Source: Allobosea sp. BH3 (GTDB lineage Bacteria > Pseudomonadota > Alphaproteobacteria > Rhizobiales > Beijerinckiaceae). Taken from it: a stretch of 64,000 nucleotides of DNA. The stretch is taken from assembly GCF_025499465.1 (NCBI RefSeq), contig NZ_JAIMCA010000001.1:558001-622000 (forward strand), in the 5' to 3' direction. Positions within the stretch are counted from its first letter, which is position 1; every line of letters begins with the position of its first letter. The notes beneath the pieces were generated by a model. The model was not told where the DNA came from and did no database searches. It worked only from the letters and a program-made list of their open reading frames with translations. The position numbers were made by a program, and so were the translations under genes. Shown here one piece after another: positions 18,201 through 27,213 of this stretch.

Positions 18201-19817
18201 ATGACGCCGTCGAGCGATCTGTCGGCAGGCGAACCTTTATTGCTGCTGTCAAACACTGCACGTCGGCAGGTTCAGTTCTGGCTGGCTGGTTCGATGCTGG
18301 CCATTTCGGTCCTGGTGCTGGTGCTGATTGCCCCTTACGCAGGCCACTCACTGACCAATTTGGTCGTCGTTTTACCCGCTTACGCAGCAGCTGTGCTGGT
18401 GATCGAACTGGTCACTTCGACCTTGCTTCTCGCGCTCTTCTACGTCCAGCGCTCTCGCGCGATTCTTGTTCTAGCGGCCGGTTATCTGTTTTCAGGAACA
18501 CTGGTCGCGCCATGGGTTCTGACCTTTCCGGGCGTTTTCTCATCACTGGGGATCGATGAGGGCATCCAGAGCGCGGCGGCCTTCGCTGCTTTGAAGCGCC
18601 TGGGCTTTCCGTTGTTCATCTTGGCCTATGCCGTATTGCCCGACCGCCAACTCGCGCGTCGCTGGGTCACCTTCTGGATAACGGCAGCGGTGGCGTCGGT
18701 GCTTGCCTTCATCGCCATGGCCTCCTGGCTGATCCTGGCCGATGACAGCGGGCTGCGCCTGTCAAGCGCGTTCATGACGGATGCGTTCACACCCGGACTG
18801 CTCTGGCGCGCCATTCCTGCGCTCGCGATCGCGCTCTACCTTGCCGGAATCGTCGCTCTGGCGGCCAGGCGCCGCACGATTCTCGACCTTTGGCTGGTCG
18901 TCGTCCTCGGTACGCTCCTGATCGAAATCATTCAGATTTCGTATTTGGGGGCGGGCGTGCGCATGAGCCTCGGCTGGTGGGCGGGGCGCCTCTACGGCCT
19001 GATCTCGGCAAGCATCATCCTCGTCGTGATGCTGTCGGAGACGATCGCGGTCTATGCTCGCCTCTCGCGCGCCACGGCCGCCGAACGGCGTGCGCGCCAG
19101 AACCGGCTGACCGCAATGGAAGCCTTGTCGGCGACGATCGCCCATGAGGTCAACCAGCCGCTGGGCAGTATGGTCACCAATGCCAATGCGGGCCTGCGTT
19201 GGCTCGACAAGCCCCAGCCTGCCCTCGATGAAGCCAGAGCGGCGATGCGGCGGATCGTCGAGGAGGGCCACCGGGCCAATAAGGTGGTGTCGAGCATCCG
19301 AACGATGTTTATGAAAGGCACGCGCGAGCGTACGCCGCTCGACTTGAACCTCTTGATCGAACAGGTGGTGAAGCAGGCCGGCCCCGAAGCCCGGCTGGGA
19401 CACGGCGCTGTCACGTTGGATCTGGATTGCCAAGCGCCTTTCGTGATCGGCAACGCTATCCAGCTGCAACAGGTGGTCGCCAACTTGATCGACAACGCCC
19501 TCGAGGCGATGCGACCCGTCCCGGCTCGGCAACGCCGCCTTCGCATCGCCACGAGAGCAAGCGAGCATAACGAGGTCGTCGTCAGCATCGAGGATACGGG
19601 GCCTGGACTGGACCCCGCGACCCTGGACCGGATATTCGAGCCGTTCTTCACGACCAAGGCTGACGGCATGGGAATGGGGCTGATGTTCTGCCGATCCACG
19701 ATCGAGGCGCATGGGGGGCGGCTGTGGACTTCGCCCCATACGCCGCAGGGTGCGGTGTTCGCCTTCTCGCTGCCGACCACACTTCAATCCTTGATGGCGC
19801 AGGAGGACAGCGCGTGA
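18201..19817 (+). CDS. MASE4-domain sensor histidine kinase
   Basis: The 538-residue inner-membrane sensor has an N-terminal MASE4-type region of about seven or eight helices (to roughly residue 275), recognised by SRAILVLAAGYLFSGTLVAPWVLTFPGVF and LKRLGFPLFILAYAVLPD. The HisKA H-box is ATIAHEVNQPLGSM. The HATPase domain has the N-box NLIDNALEAM, G1 DTGPGL, the F-box IFEPFFTTK and G2 GMGMGL. The start at 18201 is chosen for GGAAAGAG just upstream. The downstream response regulator begins inside its stop codon, so this is a cognate pair. The signal is unknown; MASE4 is a predicted membrane sensor. Confidence 0.9.
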   Translation: MTPSSDLSAGEPLLLLSNTARRQVQFWLAGSMLAISVLVLVLIAPYAGHSLTNLVVVLPAYAAAVLVIELVTSTLLLALFYVQRSRAILVLAAGYLFSGTLVAPWVLTFPGVFSSLGIDEGIQSAAAFAALKRLGFPLFILAYAVLPDRQLARRWVTFWITAAVASVLAFIAMASWLILADDSGLRLSSAFMTDAFTPGLLWRAIPALAIALYLAGIVALAARRRTILDLWLVVVLGTLLIEIIQISYLGAGVRMSLGWWAGRLYGLISASIILVVMLSETIAVYARLSRATAAERRARQNRLTAMEALSATIAHEVNQPLGSMVTNANAGLRWLDKPQPALDEARAAMRRIVEEGHRANKVVSSIRTMFMKGTRERTPLDLNLLIEQVVKQAGPEARLGHGAVTLDLDCQAPFVIGNAIQLQQVVANLIDNALEAMRPVPARQRRLRIATRASEHNEVVVSIEDTGPGLDPATLDRIFEPFFTTKADGMGMGLMFCRSTIEAHGGRLWTSPHTPQGAVFAFSLPTTLQSLMAQEDSA

Positions 19818-20446
19818 GTTCGGAGGTCGCGCTCGTCTTCGTCTTGGACGACAACCCGGCCATGCGTGCCTCGGTCGAAAGCCTGCTGCGTTCGGTCGGC
19901 CACGCTGTCGCGTCGTTCCATTCGGCGCAGGATTTCCTGGCGGCCGACCCTCATGATGGGCCGGCGTGCCTCATCCTCGACGTCAGGCTCCCCGGAGCGA
20001 GCGGGCTGGAGTTCCAGCGCGAGCTGACGCGCCAGGGGCGCAGCGTTCCCGTGATTTTCATCACCGGTCATGGGGACGTCCAGATGTCGGTCGCAGCCAT
20101 GAAGGCCGGCGCGATCGAATTCCTGACCAAGCCGTTCCGCGACCAGGATTTGCTCGATGCGGTCCATAAGGGCCTCGCATTGGATGTCGATCGGCGCCGC
20201 CGGCTGAAGGAGATCGACGCGCTCCGGGCGCGTTACGAGAGCCTGACGCCGCGGGAGCGGGAGATCCTGCCGCTGGTGGCGAGTGGCCTGATGAACAAGC
20301 AGATCGCCGCGTCTCTGCAACTGAGCGAGATCACGATCAAGGTTCACCGCGCCCAGGTCATGCAGAAGCTGCAGGCAGCTTCCCTGGCCGATCTCGTGCG
20401 CCTGTCGGACAGGATCGCGGAGGCCGTTACCGGCACTGCCGGATAG
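19814..20446 (+). CDS. FixJ/NarL-type two-component response regulator
   Basis: The 210-residue regulator has a receiver domain (acidic pair VLDDNPAM; phospho-acceptor Asp in LILDVRLPG; Thr in FITGHGD; Lys in FLTKPF) and a LuxR-type HTH (LTPREREILPLVASGLMNKQIAASLQLSEITIKVHRAQVMQKL). The start is GTG at 19814, overlapping the kinase stop as GTGA, with a strong AGGAGG 7-8 nt upstream. It is the output of the MASE4 kinase and is likely to control the genes that follow at 21001-28592. Confidence 0.92.
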   Translation: MSSEVALVFVLDDNPAMRASVESLLRSVGHAVASFHSAQDFLAADPHDGPACLILDVRLPGASGLEFQRELTRQGRSVPVIFITGHGDVQMSVAAMKAGAIEFLTKPFRDQDLLDAVHKGLALDVDRRRRLKEIDALRARYESLTPREREILPLVASGLMNKQIAASLQLSEITIKVHRAQVMQKLQAASLADLVRLSDRIAEAVTGTAG

Positions 20447-20487
20447 GCAGGCGATGCTTGAGTATAATTGCTGCCAACCTGTGCCCT

Positions 20488-20502
20488 CCCCGATGATCGG
20501 GG
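20488..20502. promoter_or_regulatory. inverted repeat between response regulator genes
   Basis: CCCCGAT-G-ATCGGGG is a perfect 15-bp inverted repeat in the 83-bp gap between the two response regulator genes. It could be a weak terminator hairpin or a dimer binding site. No U-tract follows. Confidence 0.35.
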
Positions 20503-20529
20503 GTCAGCAATAGCGCGGCAGCAGGAAGC

Positions 20530-20946
20530 ATGACGAAGCCAGAGGGCGCGCTGATCGCCATCATCGATGACGATGCGGCGGCGCGGGATGCCGTCAGCAG
20601 TCTCGTCTCGGCCATGGGCTACCGGACTTTCGCCTGCGACAGCGCCGCGACGTTTCTGTCGTCCGTGCTGCGGCCTGTGACGCGATGCGCGATAGCGGAT
20701 GTTCGCATGCCGGGCATGGGCGGCCTCGATCTGTACCGCTCCCTGACGCTATCGGCTCAGCGTCTTCCGATGATCCTGATGACGGCGTTTCCCGACGAGA
20801 CGACGCGGGCGGCTGCCCTGGGGGCCGGGGTGAGTGGATATTTCACAAAACCGTTCGATCCAGAGGCCCTGCTGGCCTGCCTTCGCGAAGCCGTGCGAGC
20901 CGGGGCAGCTATACGAAAGCTGAGCGCGACCGACCCTACCGGATAA
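20530..20946 (+). CDS. single-domain response regulator
   Basis: The 138-residue protein is essentially one receiver domain: acidic cluster IIDDDAAARDAV, phospho-acceptor Asp in AIADVRMPGMGGLDLY, Thr in LMTAFPDE and Lys in YFTKPFDPE. There is no output domain, only a short basic tail. ATG at 20530 follows AGGAAGC. In such gene groups the stand-alone receiver may compete with or modulate phosphotransfer from the neighbouring kinase (inference). Confidence 0.9.
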   Translation: MTKPEGALIAIIDDDAAARDAVSSLVSAMGYRTFACDSAATFLSSVLRPVTRCAIADVRMPGMGGLDLYRSLTLSAQRLPMILMTAFPDETTRAAALGAGVSGYFTKPFDPEALLACLREAVRAGAAIRKLSATDPTG

Positions 20947-21000
20947 TTGCGCCGACCGGCGGCCGCCACCTACCCCTAGAGCTCAATCAGGAGAACTCAG

Positions 21001-21654
21001 ATGGTTCAGGCGACGGCGACCCCAGGCAAGGGGCTTCTGGCTCCTCGCGATCACACGCTGATCATGATCGACTTCCAATCGCAGATGGCTTTCGCGACGA
21101 AATCGATCGATGCCGTCACGCTGCGCAACAACGCCGCGCTGGTCTCGCAGGCCGCCGCCGGCTTCGGCGTTGCGACCATCCTGACCACCGTCGCCGTGAG
21201 CAGCTTCTCCGGGCCGATGTTCGAGGAGATCACCTCGGCCTTTCCAGGCCAGGCGCTGCTCGACCGGACTTCGATGAACACTTGGGAAGATGCGGCAGTC
21301 ATCGCCCGCGTCAACGAGATCGGCAAGCCACGCATCGTGCTGGCGGGACTCTGGACCGGAGTCTGCATCGTGGGGCCGGCGCTGTCGGCGATCGATCAAG
21401 GCTTCGAGGTCTATGTCATCGCCGATGCCTGCGGCGACGTCTCCGACGAGGCGCATGAACGGGCGATGCAGCGCATGATCCAGGCCGGCGCGCGGCCGAT
21501 GACATCGCTGCAATACCTGCTCGAACTGCAGCGCGACTGGGCGCGGACCGAGACCTACGAGATGACGACCGGCATCGCAAAGAAGGTCGGCGGCGCCTAC
21601 GGCCTCGGCATCACCTACGCCAAGACGATGTTCGGCGCCTCCGAAGGGCACTGA
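21001..21654 (+). CDS. isochorismatase-family cysteine hydrolase
   Basis: The 217-residue cytosolic hydrolase belongs to the isochorismatase-like superfamily. The catalytic Asp is in LIMIDFQSQMAF and the nucleophilic Cys in LAGLWTGVCIVGPALSAIDQGFEVYVIADACGDVS. The Lys is less certain (candidates in TSMNTWEDAAV are missing it; the usual WE-D region is kept). GGAG precedes the ATG. A second, diverged family member is at 31002-31679. Substrate unknown; probably a small amide or vinyl ether. Confidence 0.87.
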   Translation: MVQATATPGKGLLAPRDHTLIMIDFQSQMAFATKSIDAVTLRNNAALVSQAAAGFGVATILTTVAVSSFSGPMFEEITSAFPGQALLDRTSMNTWEDAAVIARVNEIGKPRIVLAGLWTGVCIVGPALSAIDQGFEVYVIADACGDVSDEAHERAMQRMIQAGARPMTSLQYLLELQRDWARTETYEMTTGIAKKVGGAYGLGITYAKTMFGASEGH

Positions 21655-21720
21655 CCAGCAGCCACCGATCCCCGCCGGCCCGACCGGCTCCAGACGCCCC
21701 GAATGCAGCGGATAGCCATC

Positions 21721-22557
21721 ATGCCCACGGTCACCACCAAAGACGGCGTCTCCATCTTCTTCAAGGACTGGGGTCCGAAGGACGCTCAGCCCATCGTCTT
21801 CCACCATGGCTGGCCCCTGTCCTCGGACGACTGGGACACGCAGATGCTGTTCTTTCTCCAGAACGGTTATCGCGTCGTGGCGCATGACCGACGCGGCCAC
21901 GGTCGCTCGGCGCAGGTCAGCGATGGCCATGATATGGATCACTATGCAGCTGACGCCTTCGCCGTGGTCGAGCATCTCGACCTCAGGAACGCCGTCCACA
22001 TCGGCCACTCGACCGGTGGCGGCGAGGTCGCTCGCTATGTCGCCAAACACGGGCAGCCGGCGGGCCGCGTGGCCAAGGCGGTGCTGGTCAGCGCCGTACC
22101 GCCGCTGATGCTCAAGACCGCCTCGAACGTGGACGGCGTGCCGCTCGAAGTCTTTGACGGCTTCCGGAAGGGCACGGCCGAAATGCGGGCGCAGCTGTTT
22201 CTGGATGTCGCTGCGGGCCCGTTCTACGGCTTCAACCGCGGCGGTGCGAACATCTCTCAGGGCGTGATTCAAAACTGGTGGCGCCAGGGTATGATGGGCA
22301 GCGCCAAGGCCCATTACGACGGCATCAAGGCCTTCTCCGAGACCGACCAGAGCGAGGACCTGAAGGCGATCACGGTGCCGACGCTGGTCCTGCATGGCGA
22401 CGACGATCAGGTTGTCCCGATCGCCAATGCCGCGCTGAAGTCCATCAAGCTGCTCAAGAACGGCACGCTGAAGGTCTACCCGGGCTATCCGCACGGCATG
22501 CTGACCACCCATGCCGAGGTGATCAATCCCGACCTGCTCGCCTTCATCAAGGGCTGA
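21721..22557 (+). CDS. alpha/beta hydrolase, non-heme chloroperoxidase-like
   Basis: The 278-residue protein has the length and motifs of cofactor-free haloperoxidases/esterases. The oxyanion region is [14 protein letters not shown], the nucleophile elbow [12 protein letters not shown], the acid in [12 protein letters not shown] and the His in [15 protein letters not shown] at 21721 is preferred because [18 protein letters not shown] is the family N-terminus; an ATG 18 bp earlier is possible. It lies 66 bp after the isochorismatase and shares its strand. Confidence 0.9.
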   Translation: MPTVTTKDGVSIFFKDWGPKDAQPIVFHHGWPLSSDDWDTQMLFFLQNGYRVVAHDRRGHGRSAQVSDGHDMDHYAADAFAVVEHLDLRNAVHIGHSTGGGEVARYVAKHGQPAGRVAKAVLVSAVPPLMLKTASNVDGVPLEVFDGFRKGTAEMRAQLFLDVAAGPFYGFNRGGANISQGVIQNWWRQGMMGSAKAHYDGIKAFSETDQSEDLKAITVPTLVLHGDDDQVVPIANAALKSIKLLKNGTLKVYPGYPHGMLTTHAEVINPDLLAFIKG

Positions 22558-22596
22558 GATGCGGCACGCACCAGACGATCATCGGAAGGAGCAATC

Positions 22597-22868
22597 ATGA
22601 CAGCTGTGACGATTGTCCTCGTTCATGGCGCGTGGGCGGACGCATCGAGCTGGCGGCATGGCTCGATCGACAAAACTGGTGCGTCCTCTCGGCGGAGGAG
22701 CGGGCCGTCAGCGTCGAACAGCAGCAGTAACGGGCCTTGCGGCTGAAAGCGCGGACGACCGCGTTGAAGGCGAGCCACATGTCCCTCCTGTCCATGCCGG
22801 AGGCCGTCGCCGGCGTCATCGCCGAAGCGGCCTCGGCAGCGTCCGGCAGCCAGGCGGCTCGTGCCTGA
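22597..22868 (+). pseudogene. alpha/beta hydrolase remnant with internal deletion
   Basis: The 5' part encodes a typical start, MTAVTIVLVHGAWADASSW, preceded by GGAGCAATC. The sequence then jumps, with loss of the middle of the protein, to a C-terminal end in another frame: QNWCVLSAEERAVSVEQQQ, an in-frame TAA at 22728-22730, then KASHMSLLSMPEAVAGVIAEAA, the usual His-bearing tail of this family (KASHVSLLSxPxxVAxxI). Some 140-150 codons are missing and at least one frameshift and one stop are present. It was probably a paralogue or partner of the preceding hydrolase. Confidence 0.75.
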
Positions 22869-22893
22869 TGCCTCTGCATAAAGGCTTGTGACC

Positions 22894-23172
22894 ATGAAAC
22901 CCTATCTGCTCGCGTTGGGCGCCGGTCTGATCGTCGGCGTCGTCTACAGCCTGCTCAATGTGCGCTCGCCGGCCCCGCCGGTGATCGCGCTGATCGGCCT
23001 GCTGGGAATCCTGGCGGGCGAGCAGATCGTCCCGATCGCCAAGCGCATGGTCGGGGGCGAGGGTCTCAGTCTAGGCTGGCTCAAAAGCGAATGCGGAGAC
23101 CACCTGTTCGGCGCCCTGCCGGCACGGGATCGCAAGGAGACCGAGGCGGGGCCCGGCCGGACCGCCTCATGA
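22894..23172 (+). CDS. XapX-domain small membrane protein
   Basis: The 92-residue protein has two hydrophobic segments (YLLALGAGLIVGVVYSLLNV and PPVIALIGLLGILAGEQIV) separated by RSPAPP, the hallmark of the XapX domain. A hydrophilic, charged C-terminal tail of about 40 residues is unusual for the family. ATG at 22894 is used; an ATG 6 bp earlier is possible. Its stop overlaps the amidohydrolase start as ATGA. Function unknown; coupling suggests a membrane accessory to the following genes. Confidence 0.8.
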   Translation: MKPYLLALGAGLIVGVVYSLLNVRSPAPPVIALIGLLGILAGEQIVPIAKRMVGGEGLSLGWLKSECGDHLFGALPARDRKETEAGPGRTAS

Positions 23173-25142
23173 CGAACCCGACACGTCGCGACACGGCGCT
23201 CGGCGGCGCGGCCGGCGCGCTCGCCACGTTGATCGGTGGTACGTCATCAGCCCAGAATTCAGGCTCGGGAGCCCGCGCGATGATCGCAGACCTCATTCTC
23301 GTCAACGGCCGCTTCACCACGCTCGACCGCGGCAATCCCAACCCGGAAGCCCTGGCGATCGCAGACGGCCGCTTTCTCGGCATCGGCACGCGCGCCGAGA
23401 TGCAGGCGCTCGCCGGCCCCGAAACCAAGGTCATGGATCTCGGCGGCCGCCGTGTCGTGCCTGGGCTGATCGACAGCCACATGCACATCATCCGCGGCGG
23501 GCTGAACTACAACATGGAGCTGCGCTGGGACGGCGTGCGCTCGCTCGGCCGGGCCATGGAGATGCTGCGCGCGCAGGTCGCGGTGACGCCGCCACCGCAA
23601 TGGGTCCGCGTCGTCGGCGGCTTCACCGAGCACCAGTTCGCCGAAAAGCGACTGCCGACGCTGGACGAGATCAACGCGATCGCCCCCGAGACGCCGGTCT
23701 TCATCCTGCACCTCTACGATCGTGCGCTGCTGAACGGCGCAGCCCTGCGTGCAGCCGGCTATACCAGGGACACGCCCAATCCGCCCGGTGGCGAGATCAT
23801 CAGGGACAAGGACGGCGATCCCACCGGCCTTCTGCTCGCCAAGCCCAACGCCACCATCCTCTATGCGACGCTGGCCAAGGGGCCGAAACTGCCGCCGGAA
23901 TATCAGCTCAACTCGACGCGCCACTTCATGCGGGAGATGAACCGGCTCGGCGTCACCTCGATCATCGACGCCGGCGGCGGCTACCAGAACTATCCCGACG
24001 ACTACGCCATCATCGAGAAGCTACATGCAGACGGCGAGCTGACGCTCCGGCTCGCCTACAACCTGTTCACGCAGAAGCCGAAGGAGGAGCTTTCCGACTT
24101 CTCCGGCTGGGCCAAGCAGGTCAAGCCCGGCCAGGGCGACGATCTCTACCGTCATAACGGCGCCGGCGAGATGCTGGTCTATTCCGCCGCCGACTTCGAG
24201 GATTTCAAGGTCGAGCGGCCCGAGATGCCGCCATCGATGGAGGCCGAGCTCGAGCCGGTCGTGCGGCTGCTGGCGGAGCAGCGCTGGCCCTGGCGCCTTC
24301 ACGCCACCTATGACGAGACGATCAGCCGCGCGCTCGACGTCTTCGAAAAGGTCAACCGCGACGTGCCGCTCGAAGGCCTGCACTGGTTCTTCGACCATTG
24401 CGAAACCATCAGCGACCGCAACATCGACCGGATCGCTGCGTTGGGCGGCGGCATCGCCGTGCAGCACCGCATGGCCTTTCAGGGGGAGGATTTCGTCGAA
24501 CGCTACGGCGCCAAGGCGGCCGAGCGCAGCCCCCCGGTCGCCCGGATGTTGGAAGCCGGCGTCAAGGTCGGTGCGGGTACCGACGCGACGCGGGTCGCGA
24601 GCTACAACCCCTGGGTTTCGCTGGCCTGGCTCGTCACAGGCCGGACGCTGGGCGGGCTGAAGCTCTATCCGCAGCGCAATTTGCTCGACCGCGAGAGCGC
24701 GCTGCGCCTCTGGACGGAAGCGAACACCTGGTTCTCGACCGAGGAGGGCAAGAAGGGCCAGCTCAAAACCGGCCAGCTCGCCGACCTCGTCGTGCTCGAC
24801 CGCGACTACATGAGCGTGCCCGAGGACGAGATCCAGGACATCGAGAGCGTCCTGACCCTGCTTGGCGGTAAAATCGTCTTCGGCGCGGGCGATTTCGCGC
24901 CGCTGAGCCCCCCGCTGCCGCCCGCCATGCCCGACTGGTCGCCGGTCCGCACCTTCGGCGGCTACCAGCAGCGCGCGGCGGTCAAGGACGACCGCAAATA
25001 TGCGCTGATGGCGGCTTGCGGTTGTGACAGCGCCTGCGGTGTCCACGGGCATGGTCATAACGCGGCGCTCGGCACACAAGCGCCCGCCCGCGACGAAGCC
25101 GCTTTCTGGGGCGCGCTCGGCTGCTCCTGCTGGGCGTTCTGA
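23169..25142 (+). CDS. YtcJ-type amidohydrolase with Cys/His-rich tail
   Basis: The 657-residue metal-dependent hydrolase of the amidohydrolase-3 family has the metal site VVPGLIDSHMHIIRGG, a C-terminal TIM-barrel part with GAGTDATRVASYNPW and the SVPEDEIQDIESVLTLLGGKIVFG closing strand. The N-terminus (TRRDTALGGAAGALATLIGGTSSA) resembles a Tat signal. The last 45 or so residues are odd: CGCDSACGVHGHGHN, then CSCWAF at the very end, a possible extra metal site. The ATG overlaps the XapX stop; GTG of DoxX follows 2 bp after its stop. Substrate unknown. Confidence 0.85.
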   Translation: MTNPTRRDTALGGAAGALATLIGGTSSAQNSGSGARAMIADLILVNGRFTTLDRGNPNPEALAIADGRFLGIGTRAEMQALAGPETKVMDLGGRRVVPGLIDSHMHIIRGGLNYNMELRWDGVRSLGRAMEMLRAQVAVTPPPQWVRVVGGFTEHQFAEKRLPTLDEINAIAPETPVFILHLYDRALLNGAALRAAGYTRDTPNPPGGEIIRDKDGDPTGLLLAKPNATILYATLAKGPKLPPEYQLNSTRHFMREMNRLGVTSIIDAGGGYQNYPDDYAIIEKLHADGELTLRLAYNLFTQKPKEELSDFSGWAKQVKPGQGDDLYRHNGAGEMLVYSAADFEDFKVERPEMPPSMEAELEPVVRLLAEQRWPWRLHATYDETISRALDVFEKVNRDVPLEGLHWFFDHCETISDRNIDRIAALGGGIAVQHRMAFQGEDFVERYGAKAAERSPPVARMLEAGVKVGAGTDATRVASYNPWVSLAWLVTGRTLGGLKLYPQRNLLDRESALRLWTEANTWFSTEEGKKGQLKTGQLADLVVLDRDYMSVPEDEIQDIESVLTLLGGKIVFGAGDFAPLSPPLPPAMPDWSPVRTFGGYQQRAAVKDDRKYALMAACGCDSACGVHGHGHNAALGTQAPARDEAAFWGALGCSCWAF

Positions 25143-25144
25143 CG

Positions 25145-25585
25145 GTGGCGAACTCCGCTCACGCCGTCACGCATTTCGCCGCCCGCTTCGCGACACCGGC
25201 CGTCCGATGGCTCGCCTTGCTCGGCCTCTGCGCCGCGTATCTGCAGGGTGGCCTCAACAAGGCGACCGACTTCCCGAGCGCCATCGCCGAGATGCAGCAT
25301 TTCGGCCTTTCGCCGGAGCGGCCTTTGGCGGTTGCGGTGATCGCGCTGGAACTCGTCGCCTCGGCGATGATCCTCTCCGGCATCGGCCGCTGGCTCGGTG
25401 CGCTGGCGCTAGCCGCCTTCACCGTCATGGCGACGTTCGTGGCGCTGCGTTTCTGGGAGATGGCGCCGCCCGCACGCTTCATGGCGGCCAACAGCTTTTT
25501 CGAGCATCTGGGCCTCGTCGGCGGCTTCCTGCTCGTCGCCTGGCATGATCTGCGCGAGCGCGCGGTGCGATCGGAGCAGCCGTAA
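25145..25585 (+). CDS. DoxX-family membrane protein
   Basis: The 146-residue protein has four hydrophobic segments (VRWLALLGLCAAYLQGGLNK, PLAVAVIALELVASAMIL, GALALAAFTVMATFVALRFW, LGLVGGFLLVAWHDL) and the DoxX pattern of an early GGLNKATDF and a late FFEHLGLVGGFLL. The start is GTG at 25145, since no ATG fits the first helix. Its stop overlaps the next start (TAATG). DoxX proteins have been linked to quinone or sulfur chemistry in membranes; here the role is unknown. Confidence 0.85.
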   Translation: MANSAHAVTHFAARFATPAVRWLALLGLCAAYLQGGLNKATDFPSAIAEMQHFGLSPERPLAVAVIALELVASAMILSGIGRWLGALALAAFTVMATFVALRFWEMAPPARFMAANSFFEHLGLVGGFLLVAWHDLRERAVRSEQP

Positions 25586-27213
25586 TGAGCGATGCCACTC
25601 CCAAGGCCGCCGTTCCGGAAGCCGGCGCCTTCTCGCCACTGAAGCAGCCGGTCTTCGCCGTGCTCTGGGCCGCCACCGTGCTCGGCAACACCGGCAGCTT
25701 CATGCGCGACGTCGCCAGCGCCTGGCTGGTGACGGATCTCTCCGCTTCGCCGGCGGCGATCTCCCTGGTCCAGGCTGCCGGCACGCTACCTGTCTTCCTG
25801 CTCGCCATCCCCGCCGGCGTGCTCTCCGACATCCTCGACCGCCGCAAATTCCTAATCGCGATCCAGCTCCTGCTGGCCGCCGTCAGCATCTGCCTGATGG
25901 CACTGTCACATCTCGGGCTTCTGACCGTCAGCGCGATCGTCGCCCTGACCTTCGTCGGCGGCATCGGGGCAGCCCTGATGGGGCCGACCTGGCAGGCGAT
26001 CGTGCCCGAGCTCGTGCCCCGGCCGGATGTGAAGAACGCTGTGGCGCTTAACTCGCTCGGCATCAACATCGCCCGCTCGATCGGCCCCGCTGCGGGCGGC
26101 CTGCTGCTGGCTGCGTTCGGTGCGGCCGTCACCTACGGCGCCGATGTTCTAAGCTATGTGTTCGTGATCGCGGCGCTGATCTGGTGGCCCCGCGCGCCGG
26201 GCGCCGACGACGCCTTGTCGGAGCGTTTCGCCGGCGCCTTCCGCGCTGGGTTGCGATACACGCGGGCGAGTCGCGAATTGCATGTCGTGCTGCTGCGCAC
26301 GGCCGTCTTTTTCGCCTGCGCCAGCGCAGTCTGGGCACTTCTGCCGCTGGTCGGTCGCAACCTGCTCGGCGGCGATGCACGCTTCTACGGCATCATGCTC
26401 GGCTGCGTTGGAGCTGGCGCGATCGGCGGCGCTCTGGTGCTGCCGGCCCTGCGCAAACGGATGGACGCCGACCAGCTGCTGCTGGGCGTCGCGATCGGCA
26501 CCTCGCTCGTCATGGCGGCGCTCGCGCTCTCTCCGCCCAAGCCCGTGGCGCTGGCTACCCTGCTGCTGCTCGGCGCCGCCTGGATCGTCGCCTTGACGAC
26601 GCTGAACGGCGCTGCGCAGGCGATTCTGCCAAACTGGGTCCGCGGACGGGCGCTTGCCGTCTATCTAACCGTCTTCAACGGCGCGATGACGGCAGGCAGC
26701 CTGTGCTGGGGCCTCGTCGCGCAGGAATTCGGCGTGCCGGCCACTCTGCTCTTGGGTGCCGGCTGCCTTCTGGTCGCTGGCGTGCTGTTCCACCGCGTCA
26801 AGCTTCCCCAGGGCGTGGCAGACCTCGTTGCCTCCAACCACTGGCCGGAGCCGCTGACGGCCGAACCTGTGGACCATGATCGCGGCCCCGTCCTGATCCT
26901 GATCGAATACCGCGTCGCCAAACCGGACCGGCCGGCGTTTCTCGCCGCACTGAACCGGCTCTCGGCGGAGCGCCGCCGCGACGGCGCCTATAGCTGGGGC
27001 GTCACCGAGGACGCAGCCGACCCCGAGGGCATTGTAGAGTGGTTCATGGTCGAGTCCTGGGCCGAGCACCTGCGCCAGCACAAGCGCGTGTCGAAGGCCG
27101 ATGCCGACCTGCAGCACGATACGATCCGGTTCCACATCGGCCCCGAGAGGCCGGTCGTGCGTCACTTCCTGACCATCGATCCGAGAAAGCCGACGCCGGG
27201 CCAGACGGCGTGA
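25585..27213 (+). CDS. MFS transporter fused to antibiotic-monooxygenase-like domain
   Basis: The 542-residue protein has a 12-helix EntS-like MFS module (residues about 20-420; FAVLWAATVLGNTGSFMRDVASAWLVTDL, GPTWQAIVPELVPRPDVKNAVALNSLGINIARSIGPAAGG). A cytoplasmic C-terminal domain of about 95 residues (VLILIEYRVAKPDRPAFLAALNRLSAERRRDGAYSWGVTEDA...EWFMVESWAEHLRQHKRVSKAD) has the dimeric alpha-beta-barrel monooxygenase fold. A paralogue with the same fusion is at 36717-38288. Overlaps at both ends tie it to DoxX and the porin. Likely an exporter for a small aromatic or siderophore-like compound. Confidence 0.88.
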   Translation: MSDATPKAAVPEAGAFSPLKQPVFAVLWAATVLGNTGSFMRDVASAWLVTDLSASPAAISLVQAAGTLPVFLLAIPAGVLSDILDRRKFLIAIQLLLAAVSICLMALSHLGLLTVSAIVALTFVGGIGAALMGPTWQAIVPELVPRPDVKNAVALNSLGINIARSIGPAAGGLLLAAFGAAVTYGADVLSYVFVIAALIWWPRAPGADDALSERFAGAFRAGLRYTRASRELHVVLLRTAVFFACASAVWALLPLVGRNLLGGDARFYGIMLGCVGAGAIGGALVLPALRKRMDADQLLLGVAIGTSLVMAALALSPPKPVALATLLLLGAAWIVALTTLNGAAQAILPNWVRGRALAVYLTVFNGAMTAGSLCWGLVAQEFGVPATLLLGAGCLLVAGVLFHRVKLPQGVADLVASNHWPEPLTAEPVDHDRGPVLILIEYRVAKPDRPAFLAALNRLSAERRRDGAYSWGVTEDAADPEGIVEWFMVESWAEHLRQHKRVSKADADLQHDTIRFHIGPERPVVRHFLTIDPRKPTPGQTA

